Assembly (NCBI GenBank): GCA_020809425.1
Contig: JAGGDC010000001.1
Location: 1,550,001 to 1,614,000, forward strand
Direction: 5' to 3'
Length of the DNA: 64,000 nt
DNA from: Candidatus Synoicihabitans palmerolidicus
GTDB taxonomy: Bacteria; Verrucomicrobiota; Verrucomicrobiia; Opitutales; Opitutaceae
In this document: one piece after another, positions 22,189 through 31,838 of the stretch
Position numbering within the stretch: the first letter of the stretch is position 1
Layout: every line of letters starts with the position of its first letter
Made by a program: the position numbers and the translations under genes
The notes under the pieces: model-generated
What the model saw: the letters and a program-made list of their open reading frames with translations, nothing else
What the model was told of the DNA's origin: nothing
Databases searched by the model: none

Positions 22189-24897
22189 ATGACTTCCGCC
22201 GAAATCCGTCAGTCGTTTCTCGATTTTTTCGCTTCCAAGAAGCACACCATTGTGCCGTCGGCGTCGCTCATGCCCGACTCTCCCGGGCTGCTCTTCACCA
22301 ACGCTGGCATGAATCAATTTGTGCCCATTTTTCTCGGAGAAAGTGCCCCCGATGTCTCTAAATGGGCCGGAGCCAAACCCTCCGCAGACACCCGCGCCAC
22401 CGATACGCAGAAATGCATTCGAGCGGGCGGGAAGCATAACGATCTCGAAGATGTCGGCTACGATACCTACCACCACACGCTCTTCGAAATGTTGGGCAAT
22501 TGGTCGTTCGGCGATTATTTCAAAAAGGAGTCAATAACCTGGGGCTGGGAACTCCTGACCAAGGTGTGGGGCATCCCCGCCAAACGCCTCTTCGCCACCG
22601 TCTGCTCACCGGACAAATCGATGGGAGACCCCGCCGATTTTGATTCCGAAGCCTACGCCATTTGGAAAGAGATATTTGAAGCCGAAGGCCTCGACCCTGA
22701 TGTGCATATCGTCAACGGGAACAAAAAGGACAATTTCTGGATGATGAGTGATACCGGGCCGTGCGGGCCGTGTTCCGAGGTCCATTTCAACCTACTCCCT
22801 TCCGACGACGAGGGGCCGGGCCGGGTTCTCGTAAACAACGATAGTCCGCGCTGCATCGAAATTTGGAACCACGTGTTCATCCAGTTTAATGCCAATGCCG
22901 ACGGGACGTTTTCCCCGCTCGCCACCAAGCACGTCGATACCGGCATGGGATTCGAACGCGTGGCAGGTATATTTGCCACCACCGACGGGTTTAAAGATTT
23001 TAGTAAAAATCCGTCCAACTACGCCGCCGACGTCTTTGCGCCTCTCTTTGCGAAGGTCACTGAACTCTCTGGAAAGAACTACGCCGCTACGGTCCCGACC
23101 AAACGCGAAGGTCCCACGGAACAAGAACACACCGACATCGCCTTTCGCGTACTGGCCGACCACGCCCGCACCATAAGCTGTGCCATTGCGGACAACATTC
23201 TGCCCGGTAACGAAGGGCGCAATTACGTCATCCGACGCATCCTGCGACGGGGCATTCTCTACGGTAAAAAACTGAGGTTGCCCACCGGGTTTTTCGAACA
23301 ACTCGTCCCTCCCGTCGTCGAATCACTCGGTCCGGTATTTCCTGAACTGGTCGAGAAACAGACCCTTATTCGCAAAGTAATCCACGGTGAAGAGGAGAGC
23401 TTCGGCAAGACACTCGATCGAGGTCTGACCCTATTCAATGAAGCGACTGCTCAAGGGCAGAACGTCTCCGGCGCAACCGCTTTCCAGCTTTACGACACGT
23501 TTGGCTTCCCTCTCGACATGACTCAGCTCCTGGCCACGGAACGCGGGCTCACGGTGGATACGGGCGAATTTAACACCCTCATGGGTCAGCAGCGCGAACG
23601 CGCGCGGGCCGCTCAGAAAAAGGAAGTCATCGTTGCCGCCACCGAAGACTCCGATCAGGTCGATCATCAGCCCACTGAATTTGTCGGCTACGACTGCGCC
23701 AATCTTACCGATTACGTCTCATCTTTGGTCGAAATAGTAAGGACTGACGATGCCACTTATCTCGTCTTCTCTGCATCACCTTTTTATGCCGAAATGGGTG
23801 GACAAGCCGGTGACACGGGGACCGTGATTTTGGAAGGAGAAACTATCCAGGTTGTGGATACGGTGAAAGACAAGGCTAGTCGGTTTCTCCACCAATGCGG
23901 AGGTGCATTCGCATCCCAATTTCCGGTCGGCACTGCGGCCAGGTTGAACGTCGATGTGCATCGCCGCCGCGCGATCTCTCGCCACCACAGCGCCACGCAC
24001 TTGATCCACTGGGGATTGCGTAAGGTGCTCGGGACGCATGTCCATCAAGCTGGCACCCACAAGACTCCTGACCGGTTGCGCTTCGACTTTGCGCATTACG
24101 AAGCGATGACTCCGGATCAGCTGGCCGAGGTCGAAAGGCTCGTGAATGAACAGGTCATCGACAATGCGATGGTGCAAAACTACGAGACGGAGTTTGATCA
24201 GAAACCACCAGGGACCCTGGCGTTCTTTGGGGAAAAATACGGCCGCATTGTGCGGGTTGTTGATATCGGTGGGTTCAGCCGGGAACTGTGTGGCGGCACC
24301 CACGCGTTGACCGCCGGCGAAATCGGTCTCGTCAAGATCGTCGCAGAGTCCGCCATCGCCGCGGGTACTCGCCGTATTGAGGCGGTTGCAGGTCACGCCG
24401 CCTACACGTTTGTGACCGCCCATGAAGCGGCACTTCGTGAGGTCAGCGGCAAACTTAATGCCGGTCCGCAGGCCGTTGCGGCCAAGCTTGACGCCCTGCT
24501 CGCCCAAAAAGCCGAAGCCGATAAGAAACTCAAAGCGTTCGCCCAAAAAGCCTCGGCTCATCAAGCCGAGGATCTCATAGCCACGGCGAAGGAACGCGAT
24601 GGACTCAAATGGATCTCGTCCGTCGTCACGGCCGAGAATCCGAACGCCTTGCGAGCGTTATGCTCCCAAATGATCAGTAAACTTGGCGAGGGAGTGATTA
24701 TCCTCGGCGCGGCATTCGGTGAAAAGGTATCTGTGGTCGCTTTCTGTTCCCCGGCCGCCATCACCGCTGGATACCAGGCAGGAAAACTCGTGGCGGAACG
24801 TTCCACCGCTCTTGGCGGTAAAGGTGGCGGCAAGCCCGACTTTGCGATGGGCGGAGGCCGAGAACCGTCAAAGCTCACGTCCGTTATGTCGAGTTAA
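22189..24897 (+). CDS. alaS: Alanyl-tRNA synthetase
   Basis: It charges tRNA-Ala. The 902-aa product has the class II aminoacylation core (RQSFLDFFASKKH, FTNAGMNQFVPIFLG, TYHHTLFEMLGNWSFGDYFK), the tRNA recognition region, the editing-domain metal ligands (RHHSATHLIH and CGGTHA), and the C-Ala domain ending in GGKGGGKPDFAMGGG. Full length and intact. Confidence 0.98.
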   Translation: MTSAEIRQSFLDFFASKKHTIVPSASLMPDSPGLLFTNAGMNQFVPIFLGESAPDVSKWAGAKPSADTRATDTQKCIRAGGKHNDLEDVGYDTYHHTLFEMLGNWSFGDYFKKESITWGWELLTKVWGIPAKRLFATVCSPDKSMGDPADFDSEAYAIWKEIFEAEGLDPDVHIVNGNKKDNFWMMSDTGPCGPCSEVHFNLLPSDDEGPGRVLVNNDSPRCIEIWNHVFIQFNANADGTFSPLATKHVDTGMGFERVAGIFATTDGFKDFSKNPSNYAADVFAPLFAKVTELSGKNYAATVPTKREGPTEQEHTDIAFRVLADHARTISCAIADNILPGNEGRNYVIRRILRRGILYGKKLRLPTGFFEQLVPPVVESLGPVFPELVEKQTLIRKVIHGEEESFGKTLDRGLTLFNEATAQGQNVSGATAFQLYDTFGFPLDMTQLLATERGLTVDTGEFNTLMGQQRERARAAQKKEVIVAATEDSDQVDHQPTEFVGYDCANLTDYVSSLVEIVRTDDATYLVFSASPFYAEMGGQAGDTGTVILEGETIQVVDTVKDKASRFLHQCGGAFASQFPVGTAARLNVDVHRRRAISRHHSATHLIHWGLRKVLGTHVHQAGTHKTPDRLRFDFAHYEAMTPDQLAEVERLVNEQVIDNAMVQNYETEFDQKPPGTLAFFGEKYGRIVRVVDIGGFSRELCGGTHALTAGEIGLVKIVAESAIAAGTRRIEAVAGHAAYTFVTAHEAALREVSGKLNAGPQAVAAKLDALLAQKAEADKKLKAFAQKASAHQAEDLIATAKERDGLKWISSVVTAENPNALRALCSQMISKLGEGVIILGAAFGEKVSVVAFCSPAAITAGYQAGKLVAERSTALGGKGGGKPDFAMGGGREPSKLTSVMSS

Positions 24898-25042
24898 GTG
24901 CGATTTCCTGAACCGAATTGCATTCCATATCACTCGCCACCCACGGCTGTTGAATTTTCCGCAAACGCATTCCTATCATCTGACCTTGTCGTCGACGTTG
25001 AACCGGTGTGGTGTTGGGCTTCGTAAGTCCTAGAGGAAAAAC

Positions 25043-25145
25043 ATGGCCTACTCGTTTTCACCCGATCCCAGTGACTCATTTGAAGCTGACTTTGCGCACG
25101 CAAATGAGCTCCTTTACCGGCACACTTCACGTGCCGAGAAAGCTT
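25043..25145 (+). pseudogene. Gene 5' fragment cut by IS30-type copy 2
   Basis: ATG at 25043 begins MAYSFSPDPSDSFEADFAHA and runs about 34 codons before the inverted 115-bp repeat at 25146. On the far side of the element a TPR protein's 3' part begins, in the same direction. They may be two ends of one split gene (inference). Confidence 0.5.
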
Positions 25146-25261
25146 GCCGCAGTCCAACACTGAGTGCCCAGGCTGAGAGGGAGTGGTTCCCTTTCTCCTA
25201 ATGCACTATAATGAATACTATACGTTTGATATATGGGATTGATGATTGGCGGGATTGAGGT
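25146..25261 (-). repeat. 115-bp repeat, copy R2 (inverted)
   Basis: Same sequence as R1 in opposite orientation, with a two-base expansion (GATATATGGG for GATATTGGG). Its GCCGC outer edge is the left border of the IS30-type copy 2 unit. Confidence 0.9.
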
Positions 25262-25305
25262 TGCGGCAGGCCGCAGGAAGGGAGCGGTGAGCAGCTATAC
25301 ACAAG

Positions 25306-25357
25306 CCAGAGAGAGAACGACCGGCCCGGCAAGCCGGGCCGGTCGTTCTCTCTCTGG
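25306..25357. repeat. Long hairpin at IS30-type 5' end, copy 2
   Basis: Perfect 25-bp arms, 25306-25330 and 25333-25357, with only AA between. It lies 47 bp before the transposase start. Compared with copy 1, changed bases are changed in both arms. Confidence 0.9.
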
Positions 25358-25403
25358 GAAAAACTCCGCGCTGGCGCCGTGGGCGCAGAGCGGAGGATTT
25401 GGA

Positions 25404-26438
25404 GTGGTGGCAAAAATACAACGGCGCATCACCGCCAAGGAACGCGAGGCGATTCATGCCGGTTTGGCCCAGGGCAAAAGCGGCGCTCAGCTTGCCGCCG
25501 CCCTCGGCCGCGACGCCTCAGTGGTCAATCGCGAGATCACCCGCAACGGCGGGCGCAACAGCTACAGCGGCATGGATGCGCAGACTCGCGCTTGCCGTCG
25601 GCCCAAGTGCGCCGTGCGCAACAAAGTCGCCGACACGCCCGCCTTGCGCGACGAGGTGCTGGCCCTGTTTGCCACCGGCGCTACGCCCAAGCAAATCGAA
25701 GTCGCCTTGAGACAACGTCATGGCCTTGATCTGACCCGACGCGTGAGCCACGAAACCATCTACGACTTCGTCTACGTCCACTCCAAAGGCTCGGTTAAGA
25801 AGGAGTTGATCGCTTATTTGCGGCGCAAGAAGCCCCGGCGCAGTCCCCCCCCCCCGCGCCAAGGGCAAGCTCTCGGGCCAGTTGCCGGGCGCGCTCAATA
25901 TCGGCGAGCGACCCGCTGAGGTGGAGCGCCGGGAGGTGCCCGGACACTGGGAGGCCGACTTGGTCATGGGTGCGGGCAATCGTACCGCCATTTTGGCCAT
26001 CACCGAACGGGTCTCCCGCTACGTGATGATCGTCCCGGCTACGTGATGATCGTCCCGTTGGGCGGCGCCAAAGACGCGATCAGCGTCGCCCGCGCTCTCA
26101 TCCGGGCCTTCAAACGCCTGCCCGCCCACCTGCGCAAGACCCTCACCTACGACAACGGCCGCGAAATGGCCCAACATGCCGCCCTCTCCCTTGCCACAAA
26201 AGTGGCGGTCTACTTCTGCAATCCACACAGCCCTTGGCAGCGCGGTGCGGTCGCGAATATCAACGGTCTGATCCGGGCATACTTCCCTAAAGTCATCGAC
26301 TTTAACACCGTCACCAAAGGCCAAATCGCCAAAGCGGAGTGGCTACTCAATAATCTCCCTCGCATCGTACTCGACGGACAGTCTCCCGCCGAAGTCTGTC
26401 ATGCTATTATACAAAAGGACTGTGCACTAGCCGCTTGA
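25404..26438 (+). pseudogene. IS30-family transposase, copy 2 (two lesions)
   Basis: GTG start at 25404 with GGAGG seven bases upstream. The reading is good through the DNA-binding half, then an 11-C tract near 25845-25855 shifts the frame (copy 1 reads CCCGCCCCT there). A 20-bp perfect tandem duplication at 26018-26057 shifts it again. The C-terminal IS30 motif SPWQRGAVANINGLI and the end CALAA are still readable. Confidence 0.88.
26018..26057 (+). repeat. 20-bp tandem duplication in IS30 copy 2
   Basis: The unit GCTACGTGATGATCGTCCCG occurs twice head to tail; copy 1 has one. Since 20 is not a multiple of three, it is a frameshift. Confidence 0.95.
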
Positions 26439-26486
26439 CGCCGCCCTCTGGCTTGTGCATAATTAATAATTGCTGTCTGCCGCGGG

Positions 26487-26601
26487 ACCTCAATCCCGCC
26501 AATCATCAATCCCAATATCAAACGTATAATATTCATTATAGTGCATTAGGAGAAAGGGAACCACTCCCTCTCAGCCTGGGCACTCAGTGTTGGACTGCGG
26601 C
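26487..26601 (+). repeat. 115-bp repeat, copy R3
   Basis: Direct orientation, matching R1 and R4 closely; its GCGGC edge borders the TPR gene fragment. Confidence 0.9.
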
Positions 26602-27055
26602 TTGTTTCCTGCTTCTGGACGACACTTCCTCGGCCTTGAGTCATTGTGAGAAAGCTTTGCGAATCGGCCGAGCAATAGGCGACCGCACCGATGAGCCCAA
26701 TGTAGTGATTAACTTGGGACGCATACAGGCGGAGCTGAGACAATGGCAGATCGCCCTCGATTTGCTCGACGAGGCGGCTGCGATGGCGGTCGTCGGGGAA
26801 GCTCGCCGCGCAGAGGCCGAAGCCATGATGCATCGTGCCGCGCTGACGCAAAGACGTGGAGAGGAAGACCCCCGCTATTTGGGTCAAGCAGAGCTTTCCC
26901 GACACGAGGCGCTCAAATTGGCGGAAGAAATTGGTGCCCTCCCCTTGTGTGAGCAACTCCATCGAAAGAGTGCCGAAGCCGCAGAGGCGGTGGGAAACCA
27001 TGCGAAGGCCGCGAGTCACTGGGCCGCCATCAGTGCGATACGCAACCGGTCCTAG
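26602..27055 (+). pseudogene. TPR-repeat protein, C-terminal fragment
   Basis: About 150 residues remain, with tetratricopeptide-like helical pairs (ALSHCEKALRIGRAIGD, NLGRIQAELRQWQIALDLLDEA, KLAEEIGALPLCEQLHRKSAEA) up to a stop at 27055. There is no start of its own; the upstream end is the 115-bp repeat. The repeat pattern resembles regulatory TPR domains of large ATPase-type regulators or kinases. It may be the 3' part of the gene beginning at 25043. Confidence 0.6.
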
Positions 27056-27070
27056 CACCGTTAGTCGATC

Positions 27071-27840
27071 ATGTCGGAATCTGACAAGTCTACCCCCGTC
27101 GCTCTAAAAAATTGGTTTAATGCAGACCGCTATCGGTTCATCGCGAATCAACTCTCCGCTGCCGAGCCCGAGTTTGATCACGGAAGATTCTTACGTCTGA
27201 CGTTGGGACTCTCGAGAATTAATGGATCGATTACGTCAAACCGCGCATGCCGCAGCCGCTGCGTTGCCCGGGTCATTCGAAAATCAGCTGACCATCCTGC
27301 GTCGAGTTGCCGACGGTTCGGATCCTGATTTCGTCGCGATTTGGTTCTCCGAATTTGTTAGTTTGTATGGTCTCGAGAAGACCGAATTGTCCCTCTCTGC
27401 CTTGCGCCGGTTTACTTCGCTTGGATCGGCCGAGTTTGCCATCCGACCCTTTATCCAACGTGCCCCGAGTGAGACCCTGGCCGTAATGCAGGAATGGACC
27501 CGAGACTCAAGCGAGCACGTGGGACGCCTCGCTTCAGAAGGCTCTCGTCCGCGACTTCCTTGGGGCACTCGCTTGGGCTTCCTGGGCGAGGATCCCGCGC
27601 CCACGAGACTCATAATCGAGGCTTTAAAAACAGATCCATCACTCTATGTGCGCAAGTCAGTGGCAAACCATTTCAACGATATTGCCAAGGATCACCCCGA
27701 CTACGTGGTGTCCTGGGTCACGACTTGGGACCGCGCAAACCCTGACACCGCTTGGATCGTTCGGCACGGGCTACGCACCCTGATTAAGAAAGGTCACCGC
27801 GGTGTCGTGAATCTGATTGGAGCCGGCGCCGAGCCCAAAC
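27071..27840 (+). pseudogene. AlkC-like DNA alkylation repair protein, frameshifted and cut
   Basis: ATG at 27071. The N-terminal part (FDHGRFLRLTLGL) shifts frame near 27220, after which MDRLRQTAHAAAAALPG and the HEAT-like core continue: GSRPRLPWGTRL, YVRKSVANHFNDIAKDHPD and WIVRHGLRTLIKKGH, hallmark motifs of AlkC-type DNA glycosylases acting on alkylated bases. The gene ends abruptly in GAGAEPK, where the palindromic mini-element is inserted at 27841; no C-terminal domain follows. Two independent breaks make it a clear pseudogene. Confidence 0.8.
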
Positions 27841-27948
27841 TAGAGCGTGTCCCATTTACCCTGATTTTGGAAGGGGGGCAGGAAAGCCGATTTTTTGAGC
27901 GGCTTTCCTGCCCCCCTTCCAAAATCAGGGTAAATGGGACACGCTCTA
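27841..27948. mobile_element. Palindromic mini-element (MITE-like) from family-1 IS right end
   Basis: Two perfect 47-bp arms (27843-27889 and 27900-27946) surround a 10-nt loop, flanked by TA on both sides. Each arm is identical to the last 47 bp of family-1 IS copy B. There is no coding capacity. The TA at both sides looks like a target duplication. It terminates the AlkC-like gene. Confidence 0.92.
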
Positions 27949-28151
27949 AGTTATCAGCCGCCCCGTAGAAGATTGCTTCTTTTGCGACTTGGCGGGAGGG
28001 GCGAGCCGGCACTGCCGTACTGACTCACGGTCGATGTCGGTGAGCGTTAGAAAAAGTCATGAATTTTGGCCGCTTTTTGGGTCCCCGAGACCCGAGACCC
28101 TCAAGTCGACGTTGACGACGACCAATGATTGGGACGACGCTGGTCCTTTTT

Positions 28152-28604
28152 ATGATCAACTACATTGCTCCCGATCTCACCCAACACCCACCTCGTAGCC
28201 CTCGTTTGCGCCTGGGCGGTTTCGTGCACCTGCCGCGTCTGCTGGACAAGGCCCGTGCGTTTGTCGCTGGTCTCCACGGTGATTATATTTACCCCTGTCC
28301 CATGGATAAACGATTCCTCGGTTTTGTGGGTATCGATCCCGAAGTGTTCCTAAGTGCCGTGCGGGAGAGTAAGTCGGATACAGAAATGCTCACATGGGTT
28401 CTGGATTCCGCGGTTCCGACTCGCGCCCCTTACGAGATTTTAGCTTGGTCCGACTGGTTGGAAAAATCCGCCCCGGGCGACGTGCGCCGCCACGCCAACT
28501 TCGCTTCCGAAATCGAACGTTTAGCGCCAGCACGCACCGACGTGGTGACCACTTTTGACCGGATGGAGCTAGACGACTACACCTCCTTCGGCGGTCGAGG
28601 CTGA
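28152..28604 (+). CDS. DUF5069 domain protein
   Basis: The 150-aa product reads MINYIAPDLTQHPPRSPR then RLGGFVHLPRLLDKARAFVAG, CPMDKRFLGFVGIDPEVFL and EMLTWVL, the conserved DUF5069 pattern frequent in Verrucomicrobiota. The ATG at 28152 is preferred to the upstream ATG at 28125 because family members begin near the PPRSPR motif. Function is unknown. It is intact between a destroyed repair gene and ispH, 32 bp before ispH. Confidence 0.85.
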   Translation: MINYIAPDLTQHPPRSPRLRLGGFVHLPRLLDKARAFVAGLHGDYIYPCPMDKRFLGFVGIDPEVFLSAVRESKSDTEMLTWVLDSAVPTRAPYEILAWSDWLEKSAPGDVRRHANFASEIERLAPARTDVVTTFDRMELDDYTSFGGRG

Positions 28605-28636
28605 TACGCCACCCTTCCCTCGCGTCTCGAATCATT

Positions 28637-30382
28637 ATGACCCCGGTCCCTCAACTAGCGGCGCTGCTCGCTTTCGATCGCAACAACCGTCTAGCGGTAC
28701 GCCGGCTTGGTTCGAAAATCGGGTTGGCGTTCTCAGGTGCCGACGAACCCACAGCGCTAGCGCATCTGCAGACTTCATTTAGAGAACATACGTCACCCCG
28801 GCTGCTTTTCTCGTTTGAATCAGCAAAATGCGTCTACGCGGTATTTGCCACGCAGGTCAGTGACTCCCCTTGTGATTCGGATGTGGAGTGCGTTCCTCTG
28901 GACGCCCTCTCCCAAGCACCTGAAGATTTGGTACCTTCGCTCGCCGCCATCCTGCCTAAGCTTGAACCTCATCTCATTAGTCTGTCCTATCTTCATTTGG
29001 GCGAGAACGAGTTCATCTACAAATTCCGGCCTGAAAAGGAACGAAACCCTGTCATATACGCCAATGACAACGTTTCCCGCGGGCTCTACCAGTCGCAACT
29101 CTGCGTGGCGATCAAGACCCTGGCGCGCCAGCACGAACGGTCTGCAACCACTCCGGTTTCCTTGGATTTCGGTGCCATTGAATACGTGATCCCGAGCCAC
29201 TTCGGGTTCTGTATTGGCGTTAAAAACGCCATCGAACGAGCCTACGAAACCCTCGCCGCCAATCCGGATCGTCGGGTGTTCATGTTGTCTGAATTAATTC
29301 ACAACCCTTTCGTAAATGAAGACCTATGTCGACGGGGGTTACGTTCTCTACAGTCCGACAAAGGAATCCCTTTTACCAGCACCGGGACCCCCGCGGCGGG
29401 AGCGGAGGGCGAGAAACTCATCTGGGATAGCCTGACTCCGGACGACATCGTCATCATTCCCGCGTTTGGTGCGACCAACGAGGATAAGACCCGTCTCGTG
29501 CGCAAGGGACTCGCCGTCTACCCCCATGACGCCACCTGCATGCTGGTGGAAAAAGTGTGGAAGGCTGCCCGCAACTATGGCCGGGAAGGTTACACCGTAG
29601 TCATTCACGGTAAGGTTGAACATGAAGAGACCAAAGCGACTTTCTCAAACACGCGCCGCCATGCTCCGGCCGTCATCGTGCGGAATTTGAGCGAAGGCGA
29701 TGCATTGGCGGACATCATCACGAGTAGTGATCCGGCCGTGCGTCGGAGTTTTTGTGATCGTTTCGCTGGAAAATTTACCAACGGGTTCAATGTGAACCGA
29801 GATCTCGACCGAGTCGCAGTGGTGAATCAAACCACCCTGCTCATGAACGAGACGCTTTCCATTATTGAGCGGCTCAGGGCTGCGTTTGTCAGCCGATTCG
29901 GCGAGAGCGGAGCCGATCATGTCGGCGGAGGAGGCCGACGAGATACATTGTGTTATGCTACGCAAGTTAATCAGGACGCCCTCGGCCGAGCGCTGAGCGA
30001 ACCCCTTGACGCTGCGTTCGTCATCGGAGGTAAAAACTCTTCCAACACTTACCAACTTTATCGTCTCTGTGCTGCCAAATTGGGCGAAATGGCCTTTTTC
30101 ATCCAAAGTGAACGCAACATATTATCTCGGGCCGAATCGGAGCATTTTGTTTTTTCAGCCCAAGGATCTGTAGCCGCCGGTCACATGCACACCCTTCCGC
30201 TGTGGCCTCATGAAACCGGGAATGCGCCCAAAAGACGCGTTCTGCTGACGGGAGGGGCATCCTGCCCTGACGGATTGTTCCAGCAGATCATTACCCGTCT
30301 CAACGGATTTTTCCCGGCGGGTCAGCTCCGTTCGATCACGGACGTGTTATCAGATCTGGAGACCGACGATTCTCGTCCCTAA
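28637..30382 (+). CDS. ispH: 4-hydroxy-3-methylbut-2-enyl diphosphate reductase with N-terminal extension
   Basis: IspH (LytB) is the last enzyme of the MEP isoprenoid pathway and uses a [4Fe-4S] cluster. The C-terminal ~400 residues carry the three cluster cysteines (FGFCIGVK, C192; ATCMLVEK, C301; DTLCYATQ, C439), substrate histidines in SELIHNPFVN and VIHGKVEHEET, and GGKNSSNT. The first ~180 residues are an extra region without a domain I recognise, rich in Leu and acidic residues, ending before SLDFGAIEYVIPSHFG. Stand-alone IspH is usually 310-410 aa. The extension is in frame with no better internal start. Confidence 0.92.
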   Translation: MTPVPQLAALLAFDRNNRLAVRRLGSKIGLAFSGADEPTALAHLQTSFREHTSPRLLFSFESAKCVYAVFATQVSDSPCDSDVECVPLDALSQAPEDLVPSLAAILPKLEPHLISLSYLHLGENEFIYKFRPEKERNPVIYANDNVSRGLYQSQLCVAIKTLARQHERSATTPVSLDFGAIEYVIPSHFGFCIGVKNAIERAYETLAANPDRRVFMLSELIHNPFVNEDLCRRGLRSLQSDKGIPFTSTGTPAAGAEGEKLIWDSLTPDDIVIIPAFGATNEDKTRLVRKGLAVYPHDATCMLVEKVWKAARNYGREGYTVVIHGKVEHEETKATFSNTRRHAPAVIVRNLSEGDALADIITSSDPAVRRSFCDRFAGKFTNGFNVNRDLDRVAVVNQTTLLMNETLSIIERLRAAFVSRFGESGADHVGGGGRRDTLCYATQVNQDALGRALSEPLDAAFVIGGKNSSNTYQLYRLCAAKLGEMAFFIQSERNILSRAESEHFVFSAQGSVAAGHMHTLPLWPHETGNAPKRRVLLTGGASCPDGLFQQIITRLNGFFPAGQLRSITDVLSDLETDDSRP

Positions 30383-30387
30383 AAAAG

Positions 30388-30411
30388 AGAGCGGAGCAAA
30401 CGCTCCGCTCT
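30388..30411 (-). terminator. Terminator downstream of the outer-membrane pseudogene
   Basis: A 10-bp perfect stem (AGAGCGGAGC / GCTCCGCTCT) with a 4-nt loop. The A-run at 30381-30386 reads as six T on the minus strand, so it best serves the minus-strand gene; it may also slow ispH transcripts. Confidence 0.75.
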
Positions 30412-30437
30412 GATCAAAACCGGGATGGTTCGTCGAT

Positions 30438-31716
30438 CTAAAATCGAGTAACAAAACCGACTCGCAGAACCAAATTGTTACCAAGGGCAACTGCCGCGGT
30501 GCGTCCTCCGACGCTCTGTTCGTAGTCGCCGATCGACTCATACGCTGCACCGCAGAAGACCCGACGTGCGTTGAGTGAGCCAGTATTCGACCGAGACATC
30601 GGCGTAGTAACCCAGAATCAATTCACTGTGCTCCCCGGTTTCGGTGGCTGTGACGGTTCCTTCGATACCTTTGCCCGCGAGATCAAACGATTCGGTCGCT
30701 TCAAAATCAGTGCCCACATAGGCGCCCAGAAGTCCTAACCCGGCGGAGAAGGCAAATTTGTCGCTCAAATGACTGCGAAGTTGGGCCCCCATGCGGATGG
30801 AGTAATATGCACCGCTCAACTTCCCATTACCGTCAACCAAGGCCGCACCGTCTTCGGTCGTGACTTGACGGTCAGACGTGATCTGCTGCAGCGGCACTGT
30901 GGTCTCGTAACCATTTTCGTGGATGATGTTACCCACGGAATCAAAAAGGTTCTCAAACGTCGGCGCAAAGTACGGAGCCAATGGAGCATCTCCGAACAGT
31001 CCGTACACGTCCGTGAGTGTCACTAGATTGGAAACCACCTGCCCCGAGGTTTCGGCCTTGATATCGGTCAGACCAATCGAGGCCGATATGTTGATTTCCG
31101 TCTTCGATCCCAACCTCAATCAGCGTCGTGCCACCGCCATTTCCATGCCGAGAGAGCCTCCTTCGTCATCTGCACTGGCAGTGCCGCCACCTGAGGTTGC
31201 TGCATAGGCGTGCATTGCAATGCCCCCTGCGACGATTTGGTCCTCGGAGTCGAAATACCACTAACGCGTGCGCCCGGGTGTGTAAGCTAACGCAGCTCCG
31301 AACACGCCTTCGGACTGCTCGAAAGTATAACGTTCGCCGGGCGTGCTGGTCTGATTTCCATTAGCGTCCACTTCTGTGGTGCGAAGACCATCTAGGGCCA
31401 CTCCTCCATCGTCATATTCACGGATCGCCACATCCGTTTGGTCGGCACCTGGTAGGTTTCGTCCGGAGGGCACGCTACCCAAATCACCAAAGTCGACCCC
31501 AGCATCGCCGGTGTTATAATGGGCATTGACGTGGAAAGTCCAAGGGTTGGCGGCGTCACGGAAAGCGATTTGTCTCAGGCGTGGCGGAAGCACGAACCCA
31601 GGGGGCGCTTTGATCTCATCATCCGTCTCCGCTTTCGCTTGAGCGAAAGCGGGAGTGGTGAGGATGCTCGCGGTCAGACCGAGTGCGATGAGGCGGACGA
31701 GTTTGGGATAAGGCAT
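30438..31716 (-). pseudogene. Outer-membrane beta-barrel protein, with in-frame stop and frameshifts
   Basis: ATG at 31716, signal peptide (LVRLIALGLTASILTTPAFA). The body alternates short strands typical of a barrel (WTFHVNAHYNTG, INISASIGLTDI, FAFSAGLGLLGAYVG, GYYADVSVEYW) and ends NNLVLRVGFVTRF with a terminal Phe, the outer-membrane signature. A TAG at 31261-31263 is in frame with good sequence on both sides. Frameshifts follow near 31130 and 30550. Ligand unknown. Confidence 0.7.
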
Positions 31717-31838
31717 GGAGTGGGGTCGTTTCAGACGCTTGTCAGGGCCAAAAGTTGCCTGAAAAAAGGTCAAGGCCAGCCCTTTCTTCGCAGAGGATCC
31801 ATGACGAGCTGATCACAATGGCAGGGAATTTTTCCCTA

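Larger units (their letters stand above)
25146..26601 (+). mobile_element. IS30-type element, copy 2, bounded by inverted 115-bp repeats
   Basis: The unit is bounded by GCCGCAGTCC at 25146 and GGACTGCGGC at 26601. Inside each border is the 115-bp repeat, then partly matching sequence up to CAAGCCAGAG (left) and CTCTGGCTTG (right), so the inverted repeats total about 170 bp. A 25-bp-arm hairpin and an IS30 transposase lie between. Confidence 0.85.

Noticed and set aside
25146-26601. Composite transposon carrying cargo between two repeats
   Set aside because: Only an IS30 transposase lies between the inverted repeats; there is no passenger gene.
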